Positions 28,312 to 37,412 of a stretch of 64,000 nucleotides of DNA are shown in pieces; position 1 is the first letter of the stretch; each line of letters opens with the position of its first letter. The stretch lies in the NCBI GenBank assembly GCA_038318565.1, contig JBBQCI010000003.1, forward strand, positions 33,482 to 97,481, in the 5' to 3' direction. The position numbers were made by a program, and so were the translations under genes. This stretch comes from UBA11346 sp038318565 (lineage in GTDB: Bacteria; Planctomycetota; UBA11346). The notes under the pieces are model-generated. The model saw only the letters and a program-made list of their open reading frames with translations. It made no database searches and had not been told where the DNA came from.

Positions 28312-28863
28312 TCAACGCACCAGAGCAGATACCTGTTTGAACGCGTCGCCCTTGGCCTGGCGCAGCCAGCGGAACAGGACTGTTTCTGCAGGCAGCACCA
28401 GAGCCCCGAGGTCGCGGGCAGCCTGCAGGGCCATGTCACGGCAGTCGTCCCGGCGACTGGCAACGGCATCACCGACCACCACGACCTTGCGGCCCTGGGC
28501 AAGCAGATCCGCTGCCGTCGCCAGGACGCACACATGGGCCTCGACCCCGCACAGGATCCACCAGCCCCGTTGCGCCCGCCGAATGGCTGCAGCCAACGCA
28601 TCATCGCCACAACAGCTGAAATGCGTCTTGGCCAGGCGCGGCGCATCGCCGATGTGATCCAGCAGATGCGGCAGGGTACTGCCCAGACCTTTGGGATACT
28701 GCTCGCTGGCCAGGGTGTGAACGCCGCATAGGCGCGCCCCTTCAACCAGGATCCGGCAGTTTCGACCTACCGGCTGGTCCGAGGCGATAGCGGGGATCGG
28801 CCCGAGGAATTTTTCCTGCACATCGATCAGCAGGAGCGCGCAATCAGCCGACGTGAAATCCAT
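28312..28863 (-). CDS. Isochorismatase-family cysteine hydrolase
   Basis: 183 residues. The catalytic triad of the family is in place: Asp14 (LLIDVQEKF), Lys79 (RLAKTHFSC) and Cys112 (GVEAHVCVLATAADLL). Members hydrolyse small amides or related substrates; YcaC-like proteins of this length are of unknown substrate. It follows the PP2C gene by three bases and is probably co-transcribed. Confidence 0.88.
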   Translation of the reverse strand: MDFTSADCALLLIDVQEKFLGPIPAIASDQPVGRNCRILVEGARLCGVHTLASEQYPKGLGSTLPHLLDHIGDAPRLAKTHFSCCGDDALAAAIRRAQRGWWILCGVEAHVCVLATAADLLAQGRKVVVVGDAVASRRDDCRDMALQAARDLGALVLPAETVLFRWLRQAKGDAFKQVSALVR

Positions 28864-28866
28864 CGA

Positions 28867-29610
28867 TCACTCCTCGACCGCCCTGACTAGGGAGACAGTG
28901 ATGTTGTCATGGCCGCCGCGGCGCAAGGCCATGTCGACCAGTTCGACGCAGGCTCGCTCGAGGGTGTCGGCGACGGTGACGATCGAACGCATGTCCTCGG
29001 GGCCGACGAGGTCATGCAGGCCGTCACTGCACAGCAGGTAGGTGTCGCCCGCAACCAGTTCCTCGATCGTCATGTCAACCGTGACGTGATCCATGCCCAG
29101 CGCTCGGGTCACGATGTTGGAGAGCAAGCGGGCCTCCTCGCTGTCCGGATCCAACAGCCCGGCTCGCACTCGCTCGGCGACCAGGCTGTGGTCCTCACTG
29201 ACCTGGGTGATCGCTTGGGCGGAAATGCGGTAGATGCGGCTGTCTCCGACGTTGGCCGTTACCACCCGGTCGTGCATGAAGGCACACAGCACCACAGTGG
29301 TGCCCATGTCGGACAAGGCCGCGTCGACCCGGGCGCGCGACAGGATGTGATCATTGGCGCCGAAAATCGCATTCTTCACCGTATCGATAACCTTGTCCTC
29401 ATCGGTCCAATCCTCGCCACGCAACCGGCGCAGTCCGCTGGAAATGACCTCGACCGCGAGTTCGCTGGCGACCTGCCCGCCAGCATGCCCGCCCATGCCA
29501 TCGCACACCACCGCGATGCGATCCCAGGCATCGGCAAAGGCCGAATCTTCATTGTCCTCACGGACGCGGCCACGATGGGTCAGGGCAGCGGCTTGCAGTC
29601 GCAGCGTCAT
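28867..29610 (-). CDS. PP2C-type Ser/Thr protein phosphatase
   Basis: 247 residues, a stand-alone PP2C domain: RGRVREDNEDS, CDGMGGHAGGQVASE (metal-binding DG..GG), VGDSRIYRI, LLCSDGLHDLV and GGHDNITV. Counteracts Ser/Thr kinases; a kinase of this kind occurs at 59585-61030. The start overlaps the stop of the SpoIIE-type phosphatase (ATGA), so two unrelated phosphatase types are made from one transcript. Confidence 0.95.
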   Translation of the reverse strand: MTLRLQAAALTHRGRVREDNEDSAFADAWDRIAVVCDGMGGHAGGQVASELAVEVISSGLRRLRGEDWTDEDKVIDTVKNAIFGANDHILSRARVDAALSDMGTTVVLCAFMHDRVVTANVGDSRIYRISAQAITQVSEDHSLVAERVRAGLLDPDSEEARLLSNIVTRALGMDHVTVDMTIEELVAGDTYLLCSDGLHDLVGPEDMRSIVTVADTLERACVELVDMALRRGGHDNITVSLVRAVEE

Positions 29611-31325
29611 GATACTGCCAGGGCCAGCAGGGTGACGTCATCGGCAAGGGGTTTGGTCCCACGGAAATGGCGGATGCGGTCCATCACCTGGGTGAGCAGC
29701 GCATCCGGTCCCTCACCGGTATAGCGCTCCATGATCTCGCGCAGGCGATCGGTCTCGAACTCCTCGCCCTGGGCATTCGCCATTTCAGTCACGCCATCGG
29801 TATACATCAGGAAAGTGTCACCCGGATCGAGATGGGTCGTCTCGACCTGCAGGCTGTCCCTGAAGACCTGGCCACCCTTCATCCCCACGACCATGCCGGG
29901 GGGCTTGACCTCGGTGATCTTGCCGCTGGAACCACTGCGGAGCAGGGCTGGCGGATGACCAGCCCGCGCCCAGCGGATGGTCCGTTCGCTCGGCGAAATG
30001 ATCGCATAGGTCATCGAGACGAACATCTTGCCACCAAGGTCGCCAGCCAACGCATCATTGACCTTGGCCAGCACCTCGGCCGGATCGCCAATCAATTCAC
30101 CGTAGATCTCAAGGCACTTCTTGGCCATCGACATGATCAGACCAGCCTGCATGCCATGACCGCTGACATCGCCGATAGCGAAGCCAATGCGTCCATCGAG
30201 GAGGCGGATGAAACTGAAAAAGTCGCCAGAGACGTGGTCGCACGGTTCGAATCGGGTAGCGAAGATGAAGCCCGGTACATCTGGAACGTCGCCCAGCAGC
30301 TTCTGCTGGAGATCACGCGCCCGCAGAAGATCTGACCGTTCCAGCGGTGGCTGGATCGACTCGACAGCACCGGCAGCGGCATCAGCGGCATCCATCCAGT
30401 TGAAGCCTGCGGCCTGGGTAGGCAGTGCGTCATCCCCGACCTGGTCGAACAGTGATGGCGCCGCTGCTGCTGCGGAAGGCGAAGCGGCGGAAGTCGAAGC
30501 GGCCGTCTGATTCCCGACGTTCATCTGCCCAGGTGTCGGAGTCAGGAAGCGGCGCGGCCTGAGATGGTTGCCCGTCGCGGCAGGCACCATTGGCGGCGTA
30601 TTCCTGGGGGGCGGCGCAACCGGCAAGGCAATTGGGGCTCCACTGACCGGCGTTGCAATCCGTGGAATCGAGTCTCCGGTCGGAGGACGCACCGGGATAA
30701 TCGGACTGGATGGCGTGCGAACACCCTGGGCCGGCGCGCCCCCAGAAGGCGTGCGCACGGGCAATGCCAACGCGCTCGTCGCACGCGTATTCCCAGCCCG
30801 ATCCTTGGCAGAACGCACCACCGGTGCGGCATTGAGGGTCCCAGCACCATAGGCCGGACACCGCTGGAGATGCAGGGCCATGCCACGGAACGTCAGCGTA
30901 TTGCGCTGATTTGCGACAAGACGGGCGTCCGGCACCTTGTCGAGGCAGGATGGGCAAATCCACAGTCCCTGACTATCGAACACCTGCCACGCTACATCGG
31001 TCTCAGCGCGACAGACCATGTTTTCGAACGACAACTGTGACTGAACCGAGTTCGCTGGCTGCGGTGCGAAGCGGCCCCCTCCGTAATGACGGCAGCCCTC
31101 AAGATGCGCACCGATCGAATCTTCCCAGCTACGCTGCGGCCGGCGAGAGATCGCCGACAAGCACCACGGGCAGACCCACCGCCGCTGATCAGTGGTGAAG
31201 GTTTTCCAGGCCACATCATTGGCTAGTTTATCACGCAACAGCAGTCCCAGCTGACGACCGGCCGCGGTGGACGGCAAGGTCGGCCGCCCTCCCGAGGTAT
31301 TCGGATGGTCGCTAGCAGTGGACAT
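29607..31325 (-). CDS. SpoIIE/RsbU-type phosphatase with tandem CxxC-HxxxC N-terminus
   Basis: 572 residues. Two repeats about 73 residues apart open the protein, each with DVAW..F....W.CPxCL followed by H and C: Cys52, Cys55, His74, Cys78 and Cys124, Cys127, His152, Cys156, which look like paired zinc sites. A ~150-residue Pro/Ala/Thr linker follows, then a helical segment (RARDLQQKLLGDVP) and a SpoIIE-type PP2C domain (DHVSGDFFSFI, IGDVSGHGMQAGLIMSMAK, ARAGHPPALL). Such enzymes usually dephosphorylate anti-sigma-factor antagonists; the zinc module may be the sensor or targeting part. Confidence 0.88.
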   Translation of the reverse strand: MSTASDHPNTSGGRPTLPSTAAGRQLGLLLRDKLANDVAWKTFTTDQRRWVCPWCLSAISRRPQRSWEDSIGAHLEGCRHYGGGRFAPQPANSVQSQLSFENMVCRAETDVAWQVFDSQGLWICPSCLDKVPDARLVANQRNTLTFRGMALHLQRCPAYGAGTLNAAPVVRSAKDRAGNTRATSALALPVRTPSGGAPAQGVRTPSSPIIPVRPPTGDSIPRIATPVSGAPIALPVAPPPRNTPPMVPAATGNHLRPRRFLTPTPGQMNVGNQTAASTSAASPSAAAAAPSLFDQVGDDALPTQAAGFNWMDAADAAAGAVESIQPPLERSDLLRARDLQQKLLGDVPDVPGFIFATRFEPCDHVSGDFFSFIRLLDGRIGFAIGDVSGHGMQAGLIMSMAKKCLEIYGELIGDPAEVLAKVNDALAGDLGGKMFVSMTYAIISPSERTIRWARAGHPPALLRSGSSGKITEVKPPGMVVGMKGGQVFRDSLQVETTHLDPGDTFLMYTDGVTEMANAQGEEFETDRLREIMERYTGEGPDALLTQVMDRIRHFRGTKPLADDVTLLALAVS

Positions 31326-31397
31326 ATGCAGTCGGGAACTTTAGATCCGGGGGGGAATGCTGCAACCGAAGATGGAAGCGGCAGATACGACTGGAAT

Positions 31398-32693
31398 TCA
31401 GATGCCGAAGGCGGATAGGGGCTGTTCTGACTCCAGTCGCTCGGCGCCCAACTGGCGGATCTTGCACACACCCTTGGCCACTTCGTCACCGCCCAGGATG
31501 ACGAGTCGCTTGGCCCCGTCATCTTCGGCCCGCTGCACCACATGCTTGAACCGACGCAGGCTGTAGTCGACCGACACGCTGCGACCTTCGCTGCGCAGAT
31601 GGGCGGCAATCCGGTTGGCGATCGCAAACTGCTTGGGCCCCATGGGAAACACCACGTCGTCGAGCCCGCGCGGGAGGACCGGCATGCGCCCCAGTTCGGT
31701 CAGGACTTCGGCAATTGGAATGTCTCCGAAACCAAAGCCCACCATCGGGGTGGCGGATCCACCCAGCTGTTCGCACAAGCGGTCGTAGCGTCCACCACCG
31801 GCGATGGCGCGGCGGAAGGTACCGACTTGGGCAAACACCTCCCATACCGTCCCGGTGTAGTAGGATAGTCCGCGGATCACTGACAGGTCGATGCGGATCA
31901 GGTGGGCGATGCCGAAGCTGGCGGCGAGGTCGGTCAGTTCGCGCAGAGCGATCAGTCCGGGGTTGTCGGCAGGTACCACACCTGCCAGCTGGTCGAGACC
32001 ACGCACATCAAGCAGCGTCAAAATGCGCGCGGCTCGTTCGGCATCAATCCCCACCTTGCCCAATTCGGCGGTCAACTCGAGGTCGCTGATCTTGCCACGC
32101 TTGTCGATGCATACGCAGACCTGGGCGAACTGGTCGCCTTCAACGCCCATGCCCGACAGGAAATGCCCGAGAACTTGGCGATTACTCACCCGCCACACCA
32201 CTTCGGGTTCGCTCCCGACATCCAGCTTAAGGCCGACCCGACGGCACAACTCGGCCTGGGCGAACATAAGTTCTGCTTCGGCGGCGACGCTGGCGAGGCC
32301 GACCGCGTCCATGTTCCACTGGAAGTGTTCGCGCTTGCGGCCGCGTTGTGTCTCCTCGTAGCGGAAGCATTGCGGGATGGAGAACCAGCGCACCGGCAAC
32401 GCCAGCGCCGAACCCTTGGCCATGATCATGCGCGCCAGGGAAGGGGTTAGCTCGGGGCGCAACGACAGATGGCGATCGCCCTTGTCCTTGAAGTCGTAGA
32501 GCTGACGCGTGATCTCATCCCCAGCCTTGCGGATGTAGAGTTCGGCATGTTCCAGCACGCAGGCATCGTACTCCTCGTAGCCCAAGGACTTGGCCACGGC
32601 GCGCATGTGGCCGAACAGCCAGCTGCGGAAGCGCAGGTCCTCGGGGTAGAAGTCGCGGGTGCCCTTGACGGGCTCGAGGTCGATCTGGCTCAT
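31398..32693 (-). CDS. hisS: Histidyl-tRNA synthetase
   Basis: 431 residues. Class II motifs: VKGTRDFYPEDLRFR start, motif 2 FRYEETQRGRKREHFQWNMD, histidine-binding GLSYYTGTVWE, motif 3 GGRYDRL with GFGFGDIPIAEV, then the anticodon-binding domain. Single gene upstream of the SpoIIE phosphatase with a 72-base gap and no obvious terminator. Confidence 0.96.
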   Translation of the reverse strand: MSQIDLEPVKGTRDFYPEDLRFRSWLFGHMRAVAKSLGYEEYDACVLEHAELYIRKAGDEITRQLYDFKDKGDRHLSLRPELTPSLARMIMAKGSALALPVRWFSIPQCFRYEETQRGRKREHFQWNMDAVGLASVAAEAELMFAQAELCRRVGLKLDVGSEPEVVWRVSNRQVLGHFLSGMGVEGDQFAQVCVCIDKRGKISDLELTAELGKVGIDAERAARILTLLDVRGLDQLAGVVPADNPGLIALRELTDLAASFGIAHLIRIDLSVIRGLSYYTGTVWEVFAQVGTFRRAIAGGGRYDRLCEQLGGSATPMVGFGFGDIPIAEVLTELGRMPVLPRGLDDVVFPMGPKQFAIANRIAAHLRSEGRSVSVDYSLRRFKHVVQRAEDDGAKRLVILGGDEVAKGVCKIRQLGAERLESEQPLSAFGI

Positions 32694-32781
32694 GGCGGGG
32701 CGGGAGGATGGCTGCGGCGGCAGCCGATCAACCTCGGTCGCGACCGCGATTGCCGTTCAGTTGGCCCGTGCGGCCGGTGCG

Positions 32782-33549
32782 TCAGTAGGCGATCAGGTGT
32801 CGCAGTAGGGCCTGACGGACCCGGCGCGGGATCGACAAGCGATGGCCGCGATTGTCGGTCCCGCCGATGCCGACGATACGTGGCACCGCCGGCAGCGGCC
32901 GCCACGACGCCCCTGCGCCCATCGCTGTGTGCACGGCGCGGGCCAGGACGTGCTCGAAGAACACGTACTTCCGATCATCCACTACCACCCGCTGGGGCAG
33001 CAGATGGCCGACGAGGAAGCCGGCGGTGGCTGCGAATACACGACTGTCGGCGTGGCTGAGGTTGCCACGCAGATCGCACACCACAGCACAGCCGTCGAGA
33101 CCGCGCGCGGCCAGGGCGGCGAGTGCCCGCGGGTTGGCCTGGACGTAGCGTCCGGTGCCCTTGACCACCACCGCGCCACTGCCGCCGGCGGCGATGATGG
33201 CCGAGCCAGCTAAGGCGGCCGCGATGATGCCCAGCTCGCCGTAGCCCTTGCCACGGGCGGGATCTTGGTCGCCGGGCGGACATGGAACGAACTCGAAGGC
33301 CAGACCACGCGTGCGCGCCAGAGCGGCTTCCTCGGCGAACAACTCTGCTGCGACGCCGCTGTTCTCGGCTAGCACCACCTTGGGAAAGCAGCCATGTGCT
33401 ATCCAACCGCGCAGGGCCTGGCGGTAGTCGGCCAGCCGCTGGGCCGGATCACTGCGTGCGGTGTTAATGCAGGCGCCTGGGTTAACCGTGGCGGTGAGTA
33501 GCAGGGTAGCGTCGGCCGAGGTGTCTACACAGTTCGGGGCGGTGGGCAT
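32782..33549 (-). CDS. Putative polysaccharide-cluster glycosyltransferase-like protein
   Basis: 255 residues, no membrane segment. Blocks such as DPAQRLADYRQALRGWI, FPKVVLAENSG, ARGKGYGELGIIAAAL and VVKGTGRYVQANPRAL resemble a poorly characterised group of proteins found in surface-polysaccharide loci (lead asparagine-serine, KGYGE and KxTGRY motifs). This is recollection of a pattern, so confidence is limited. No other polysaccharide genes are adjacent; the neighbour upstream is a mannosidase. Confidence 0.4.
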   Translation of the reverse strand: MPTAPNCVDTSADATLLLTATVNPGACINTARSDPAQRLADYRQALRGWIAHGCFPKVVLAENSGVAAELFAEEAALARTRGLAFEFVPCPPGDQDPARGKGYGELGIIAAALAGSAIIAAGGSGAVVVKGTGRYVQANPRALAALAARGLDGCAVVCDLRGNLSHADSRVFAATAGFLVGHLLPQRVVVDDRKYVFFEHVLARAVHTAMGAGASWRPLPAVPRIVGIGGTDNRGHRLSIPRRVRQALLRHLIAY

Positions 33550-33590
33550 CCTGACCTTCTAGCGGGACACGCCGCTTGGTCCATCGGACG

Positions 33591-33848
33591 CTATCGCGTC
33601 AGTAGCTTCAGGATCGCCAGGGCCTCGTCGGCATAGCCCGGACCCTGGGCGGCTCGCCAGTGCGCGATGGATGCGGCGAGCTGTCCGCGCACTGCCTCTG
33701 CGATCCGTGACCAGACGTGGATCGGCGTTGGCGAAACCCTGCTCGGCCCAGGCGTGCGTCCCGTCAAGCGCACGGATAGCGGAAGCAACGGCGGGCTGCC
33801 GTCTGTCGCTCAGCCGTGCAAGAGCGCGGATGAGCGATGCCTGATTCC
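33591..33848 (-). pseudogene. Probable frameshifted small gene
   Basis: Two frames read as one protein if joined: one gives ASLIRALARLSDRR...HAWAEQGFANADP, the other continues VWSRIAEAVRGQLAA... to GYADEALAILKLLTR and a stop at 33591. Each half has protein-like composition only up to about 33720, where the shift would lie. No good start codon is seen after the mannosidase stop. Either a frameshifted remnant or a sequencing error; otherwise the 300-bp gap has no gene. Confidence 0.35.
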
Positions 33849-36302
33849 TCAGCCGGTCAGTAGGTCCACTACTTTCGGCTTGCCGCCAGCCAACTTCCAC
33901 GAGCGGATGGCTCCGCCCGGGATCTTCCCGAGGGCCAGGGACTTGCCCTGCCAGCGGATCTTTGGCGTCACTGCCGCCGCGGCCTCGTTATGCACCCGCA
34001 AGATCACCCCGCCGCGCACAGGGCGCAGCGCCAGTACACGCACCGTTGCTGGCGACACGTCGAGAACCCCTCCGCGGCGTGGCAGGTCACCTTTCCGCAC
34101 TGCCACTGGCACGGTCTGCACCGGCTGGGCGAGTTCCTCGGCCAGGGCGCCGAGGTCGGCGTCCGCCGGGGCGAGCAGGCAGGTGAAGCGCGATTCGCCG
34201 GTGTCCTGCACCGGACGCCACGGCTCGAACTCAGGTCCGACGACGCGGTCGTCAGCGTAGCGGGTGGCGCGGGCGACGGTCGCGGCCAGCTCGCCACGTA
34301 CCGTGTGGTAGGAATACAGCGCATCGCTGGCGAAGCCGACCTCGCCACAGCGCACCCAGCGTCCTCCGGGCACCTCGCCGATCGGACCACGCTTCAGAGT
34401 TGCGCCCGGTGTTGCATAAGTCGCCTCATCGCTGCCGGTGGGTAGGACCAGGCGCAGCCGCGCGCTGCGCTCATCCAGGCAGGCGCGGGCCTGGATGTCG
34501 ACAACGTCGCGGCCACTTTCCAGGCGCAGTTCAAGGTCCAACCGGCTGTGCGTGCCAGCCAAGCGCACCCACAGGGCGGCGCGCAGCGGGCCGTGCTCGC
34601 GCACCTGCACCTGGGCGACACGCCAGCGTTCGCGCGGTTCGGCCGGGGCGTTGAACGATTCGGGTTCCTCGCCCATGCCACCCCACGAGCCGAAGCGGTC
34701 CTCGTCCAGGCGCGCCTGCAGGCCGTCACCGCCGAGGAACGGCTTGCCGTCACGGGTGATGGCGATGCCGGCGTCGCCGGGTTTCGCCGCGACGCGCCAG
34801 GCGCCACAGGCAATGGCGTGCTCGCCATCGGCCGTAGCCGCAGGTCCGGTCCACGCCGGGGCCTTGGCCCCCTCGACCCAGCCGAGGTCGGCAACCGACC
34901 AGCCGAGGCCGGGAATGCTCAGCGGCGCCAGGACGCGGAATCGCCAGGGCAAGCCGGGCATGGCGCGATGTTCGGTCTCGATGCGTTGGAACGGCAGATC
35001 CTTCCCATCCGCTCCGCGCAAACGCAGGGGCACATCGGCCTCGCGATCGCGATATGCCCAGATCGGACGCCAGTCGAGACTAGCTTCGAGTTCGACCAGT
35101 CGTGTCGCGGTGCGTGGCAGCGGATTCCACGCCAACAACGGCTGGGCCTTTGGATGGTCCTCCGGCACCGCCGGGACGGTAGTGTCGAGGCGGCGGGCCA
35201 GGGCGGCCAGCGCGCCGTGCTGTACGACCGCTGCGGTATGGCGCACGCCGCCAACCCAGTCGAGCTGCTGGTCGTAGGCGCGCTCGATCGATGAGCCGGG
35301 CAGAATATCGTGGAAAGTGTTGAACAGCACGCCGCGCCACGCTTCGGTCAACTGAGCCGGCTTGCGCTTGAGCAGCGTACCAAGCGCGGCGTCAGCCGTT
35401 TCGGCGCGCACCACCTCGCATTCAGCATGGCGGAAGGCTGACTTGAAGCGCAGGTTCGAGGCGTAGCAGCCACGCAGGCAGTGGCCGAGCTCGCCGCGGT
35501 GCACCGGCAGCCAGTCCTTCGGCTGGCGCTTGGCCTCGGCACGGATCGCCGCGATTAATCCGTGCAGGCCGTCCCAACGGAAAATCACTTCGGGATGTTT
35601 CGCCGCCCAGGCACGTAGGTCGGCAAGATGCCGGCGGGTCGGTCCGCCACCGTGGTTGCCGAGGCCGAAGAACACGCCGACGTCGCGCATGCCGTGCTTC
35701 GATGCCTCGCCGAGCAGGCCGTCGAGGCGACCGGGCAATTCCGTGCGTTCGGCACCGTACCAGCCAGTCGCCGGGCGATAGGACAGGATACGCGCACCGG
35801 ACGGGGATTCCCACCAGAACGCAGGCTTGGAGAAGGGCAGGCGGCCCGAATCGGGACGAGTGAAGGCGAAGCCGTCGATGCCGGCGTGAGCCATCACCTC
35901 GGGCAGGCCGGCGGCATGGCCGAAGCTGTCGGCGGCCCACGCGACGCTCGGGCGCTTGCCGGTCAGGCGCAGCAGCTCGGCCTGGCCCTCAGCATACAAC
36001 CGCGCGAAAGTCTCGATCGCCGGCAGGTTAGTGTCGGCCTGCACCCAGGTCCCGCCGACTACCTCCCAGCGGCCCTCGCGGATGCGCTTGAGGATGCGCT
36101 TGAAGGTAGACGGATCGTGCTCGGCGATATAGGCGTAGATCGCCGCCTCGCCGCGAGCGAACGTCACCTCGTCGTCCTCGTCCATCAAGTCGAGCACGCT
36201 GCGACAGGTACTGATGCCTTCCTCGAAACCTTCGCGCCAATCCCACAGCCACACCGGGTCGAGATGGGCGTTGGGGATCATGTGGAATACGAAGGAGGTC
36301 AT
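33849..36302 (-). CDS. Alpha-mannosidase (GH38)
   Basis: 817 residues from the ATG at 36302, the first in-frame start after the regulator gene, giving MTSFVFHMIPNAHLDPVWLWDW. HLDPVWLW is the GH38 zinc-site motif; the nucleophile Asp is in SVAWAADSFGHAAGLPEVM. Catalytic, helical and C-terminal beta-sandwich regions are all covered. No signal peptide, so it is probably cytoplasmic and acts on imported manno-oligosaccharides. It lies 11 bases downstream of a GntR-type regulator, its likely controller. Confidence 0.93.
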   Translation of the reverse strand: MTSFVFHMIPNAHLDPVWLWDWREGFEEGISTCRSVLDLMDEDDEVTFARGEAAIYAYIAEHDPSTFKRILKRIREGRWEVVGGTWVQADTNLPAIETFARLYAEGQAELLRLTGKRPSVAWAADSFGHAAGLPEVMAHAGIDGFAFTRPDSGRLPFSKPAFWWESPSGARILSYRPATGWYGAERTELPGRLDGLLGEASKHGMRDVGVFFGLGNHGGGPTRRHLADLRAWAAKHPEVIFRWDGLHGLIAAIRAEAKRQPKDWLPVHRGELGHCLRGCYASNLRFKSAFRHAECEVVRAETADAALGTLLKRKPAQLTEAWRGVLFNTFHDILPGSSIERAYDQQLDWVGGVRHTAAVVQHGALAALARRLDTTVPAVPEDHPKAQPLLAWNPLPRTATRLVELEASLDWRPIWAYRDREADVPLRLRGADGKDLPFQRIETEHRAMPGLPWRFRVLAPLSIPGLGWSVADLGWVEGAKAPAWTGPAATADGEHAIACGAWRVAAKPGDAGIAITRDGKPFLGGDGLQARLDEDRFGSWGGMGEEPESFNAPAEPRERWRVAQVQVREHGPLRAALWVRLAGTHSRLDLELRLESGRDVVDIQARACLDERSARLRLVLPTGSDEATYATPGATLKRGPIGEVPGGRWVRCGEVGFASDALYSYHTVRGELAATVARATRYADDRVVGPEFEPWRPVQDTGESRFTCLLAPADADLGALAEELAQPVQTVPVAVRKGDLPRRGGVLDVSPATVRVLALRPVRGGVILRVHNEAAAAVTPKIRWQGKSLALGKIPGGAIRSWKLAGGKPKVVDLLTG

Positions 36303-36313
36303 GAATGGCCTTT

Positions 36314-37300
36314 CTACGCGGTTTCGCGACGGTCGATGGAGATCGGCAAGGACGGGTCGGGCTGAGACCACGCGGCACCGCCGAGATAGGCGATGGCCTG
36401 CGCCAGCCAGGCGGCGAGATCGGGACTGCGCGGAGCGCACAATGACGGCACCAGACTCTCGCCGAGGCCCTCGTCGTTGACCACCGCCACCGCCACGTCG
36501 TCGGGTACGCTGACGCCGGCATCACGCGCCGCGCGCAGAGCAAGCAGAGCATCGGGCATGGCGGCGACCAGCACCGCATCGCAGACACGCGCACGCAGGG
36601 CGGCGGCGACCGCCTCGCGATCGTTTGGCAATTCAGGACCGTCGGCGCAGGCGAGCCACCGCTCGCGACGGGCAGCGATCACCGGACTGCTGCTGTTAGT
36701 TCCGATCCAGGCGATCCGTCGGCGGCCCCAACTGGACAATGCTGCGCACAGCGCATCAACCGCTGCCGGTGGATGCGCGACCAGCGACGGCACTTCGTCC
36801 CGGCCGCTCGGACGATCGACCACCACCAGACGCCGGGTGGCTAGAGCAGCCGGCAGCGCGCCCCACTCGCCGGGATAGACGATCAGGCCGTCTGCCCGCT
36901 GAGCCATCGCCACCAGCGTCGGATCGCTCCAGCCGGAGACCAAGACGGGCCTCAACACGACGTTGTGTGCTGCGGCGGCCTCGCCAAGCGCGCGCTGCCA
37001 GCGCAGTACATCGAACGACGACCACGTCGGCACCACCCAGCCAAGCATCAGTTGCCGGACAGCGGCCCGCTCGGCAAGAACCAGCCGACCGCCACGCTGG
37101 CGGGCGATCAGCCCTTGGCTGATGAGACGGGCGACCGCACGCCGTGCGGTGAGATAGCTGACGCGCTGCTGCTCGGCCAGAGCGGCTTCGCTGGGCAGAT
37201 CACTGCCCAGGTAGTCGCCTGCCCGGATGCGCCCGCCAAGTGCCTCTGCTACCGCTGCGACTTTGGGTGCGACACCAGCGGGGCGACCACGCATGCGCAC
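36314..37300 (-). CDS. GntR-type regulator with LacI-like ligand domain
   Basis: 328 residues. An N-terminal winged helix (GDYLGSDLPSEAALAEQQRVSYLTARRAVARLISQGLI) is typical GntR; from residue 85 a periplasmic-binding-protein-like effector domain follows (RADGLIVYPGEW, VVVDRP, RRIAWIG, PDDVAVAVVND). This AraR-like architecture binds sugars. It is the first gene before the alpha-mannosidase and sits next to a conspicuous AT-rich palindromic region, suggesting autoregulation and control by a mannose-type sugar. Confidence 0.9.
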   Translation of the reverse strand: MRMRGRPAGVAPKVAAVAEALGGRIRAGDYLGSDLPSEAALAEQQRVSYLTARRAVARLISQGLIARQRGGRLVLAERAAVRQLMLGWVVPTWSSFDVLRWQRALGEAAAAHNVVLRPVLVSGWSDPTLVAMAQRADGLIVYPGEWGALPAALATRRLVVVDRPSGRDEVPSLVAHPPAAVDALCAALSSWGRRRIAWIGTNSSSPVIAARRERWLACADGPELPNDREAVAAALRARVCDAVLVAAMPDALLALRAARDAGVSVPDDVAVAVVNDEGLGESLVPSLCAPRSPDLAAWLAQAIAYLGGAAWSQPDPSLPISIDRRETA

Positions 37301-37313
37301 ACATTAAAAAAGT

Positions 37314-37363
37314 ATAGAATAATTCTATCTTATTTTTAAGTTGTTATCTATAAACGATTTATA
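37314..37363 (-). promoter_or_regulatory. AT-rich operator/promoter with two palindromes
   Basis: The region 37300-37380 is strikingly AT-rich in this GC-rich chromosome. It holds two perfect 15-bp palindromes: ATAGAAT-A-ATTCTAT (37314-37328) and TATAAA-CGA-TTTATA (37349-37363), centres 35 bp apart, just upstream of the GntR-type gene. Likely operators for that regulator with its promoter between or within them. Confidence 0.6.
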
Positions 37364-37412
37364 ATTTCGAAACACAATGCACGTACGAGGCGATGCCGCT
37401 GACCGGAATGAC

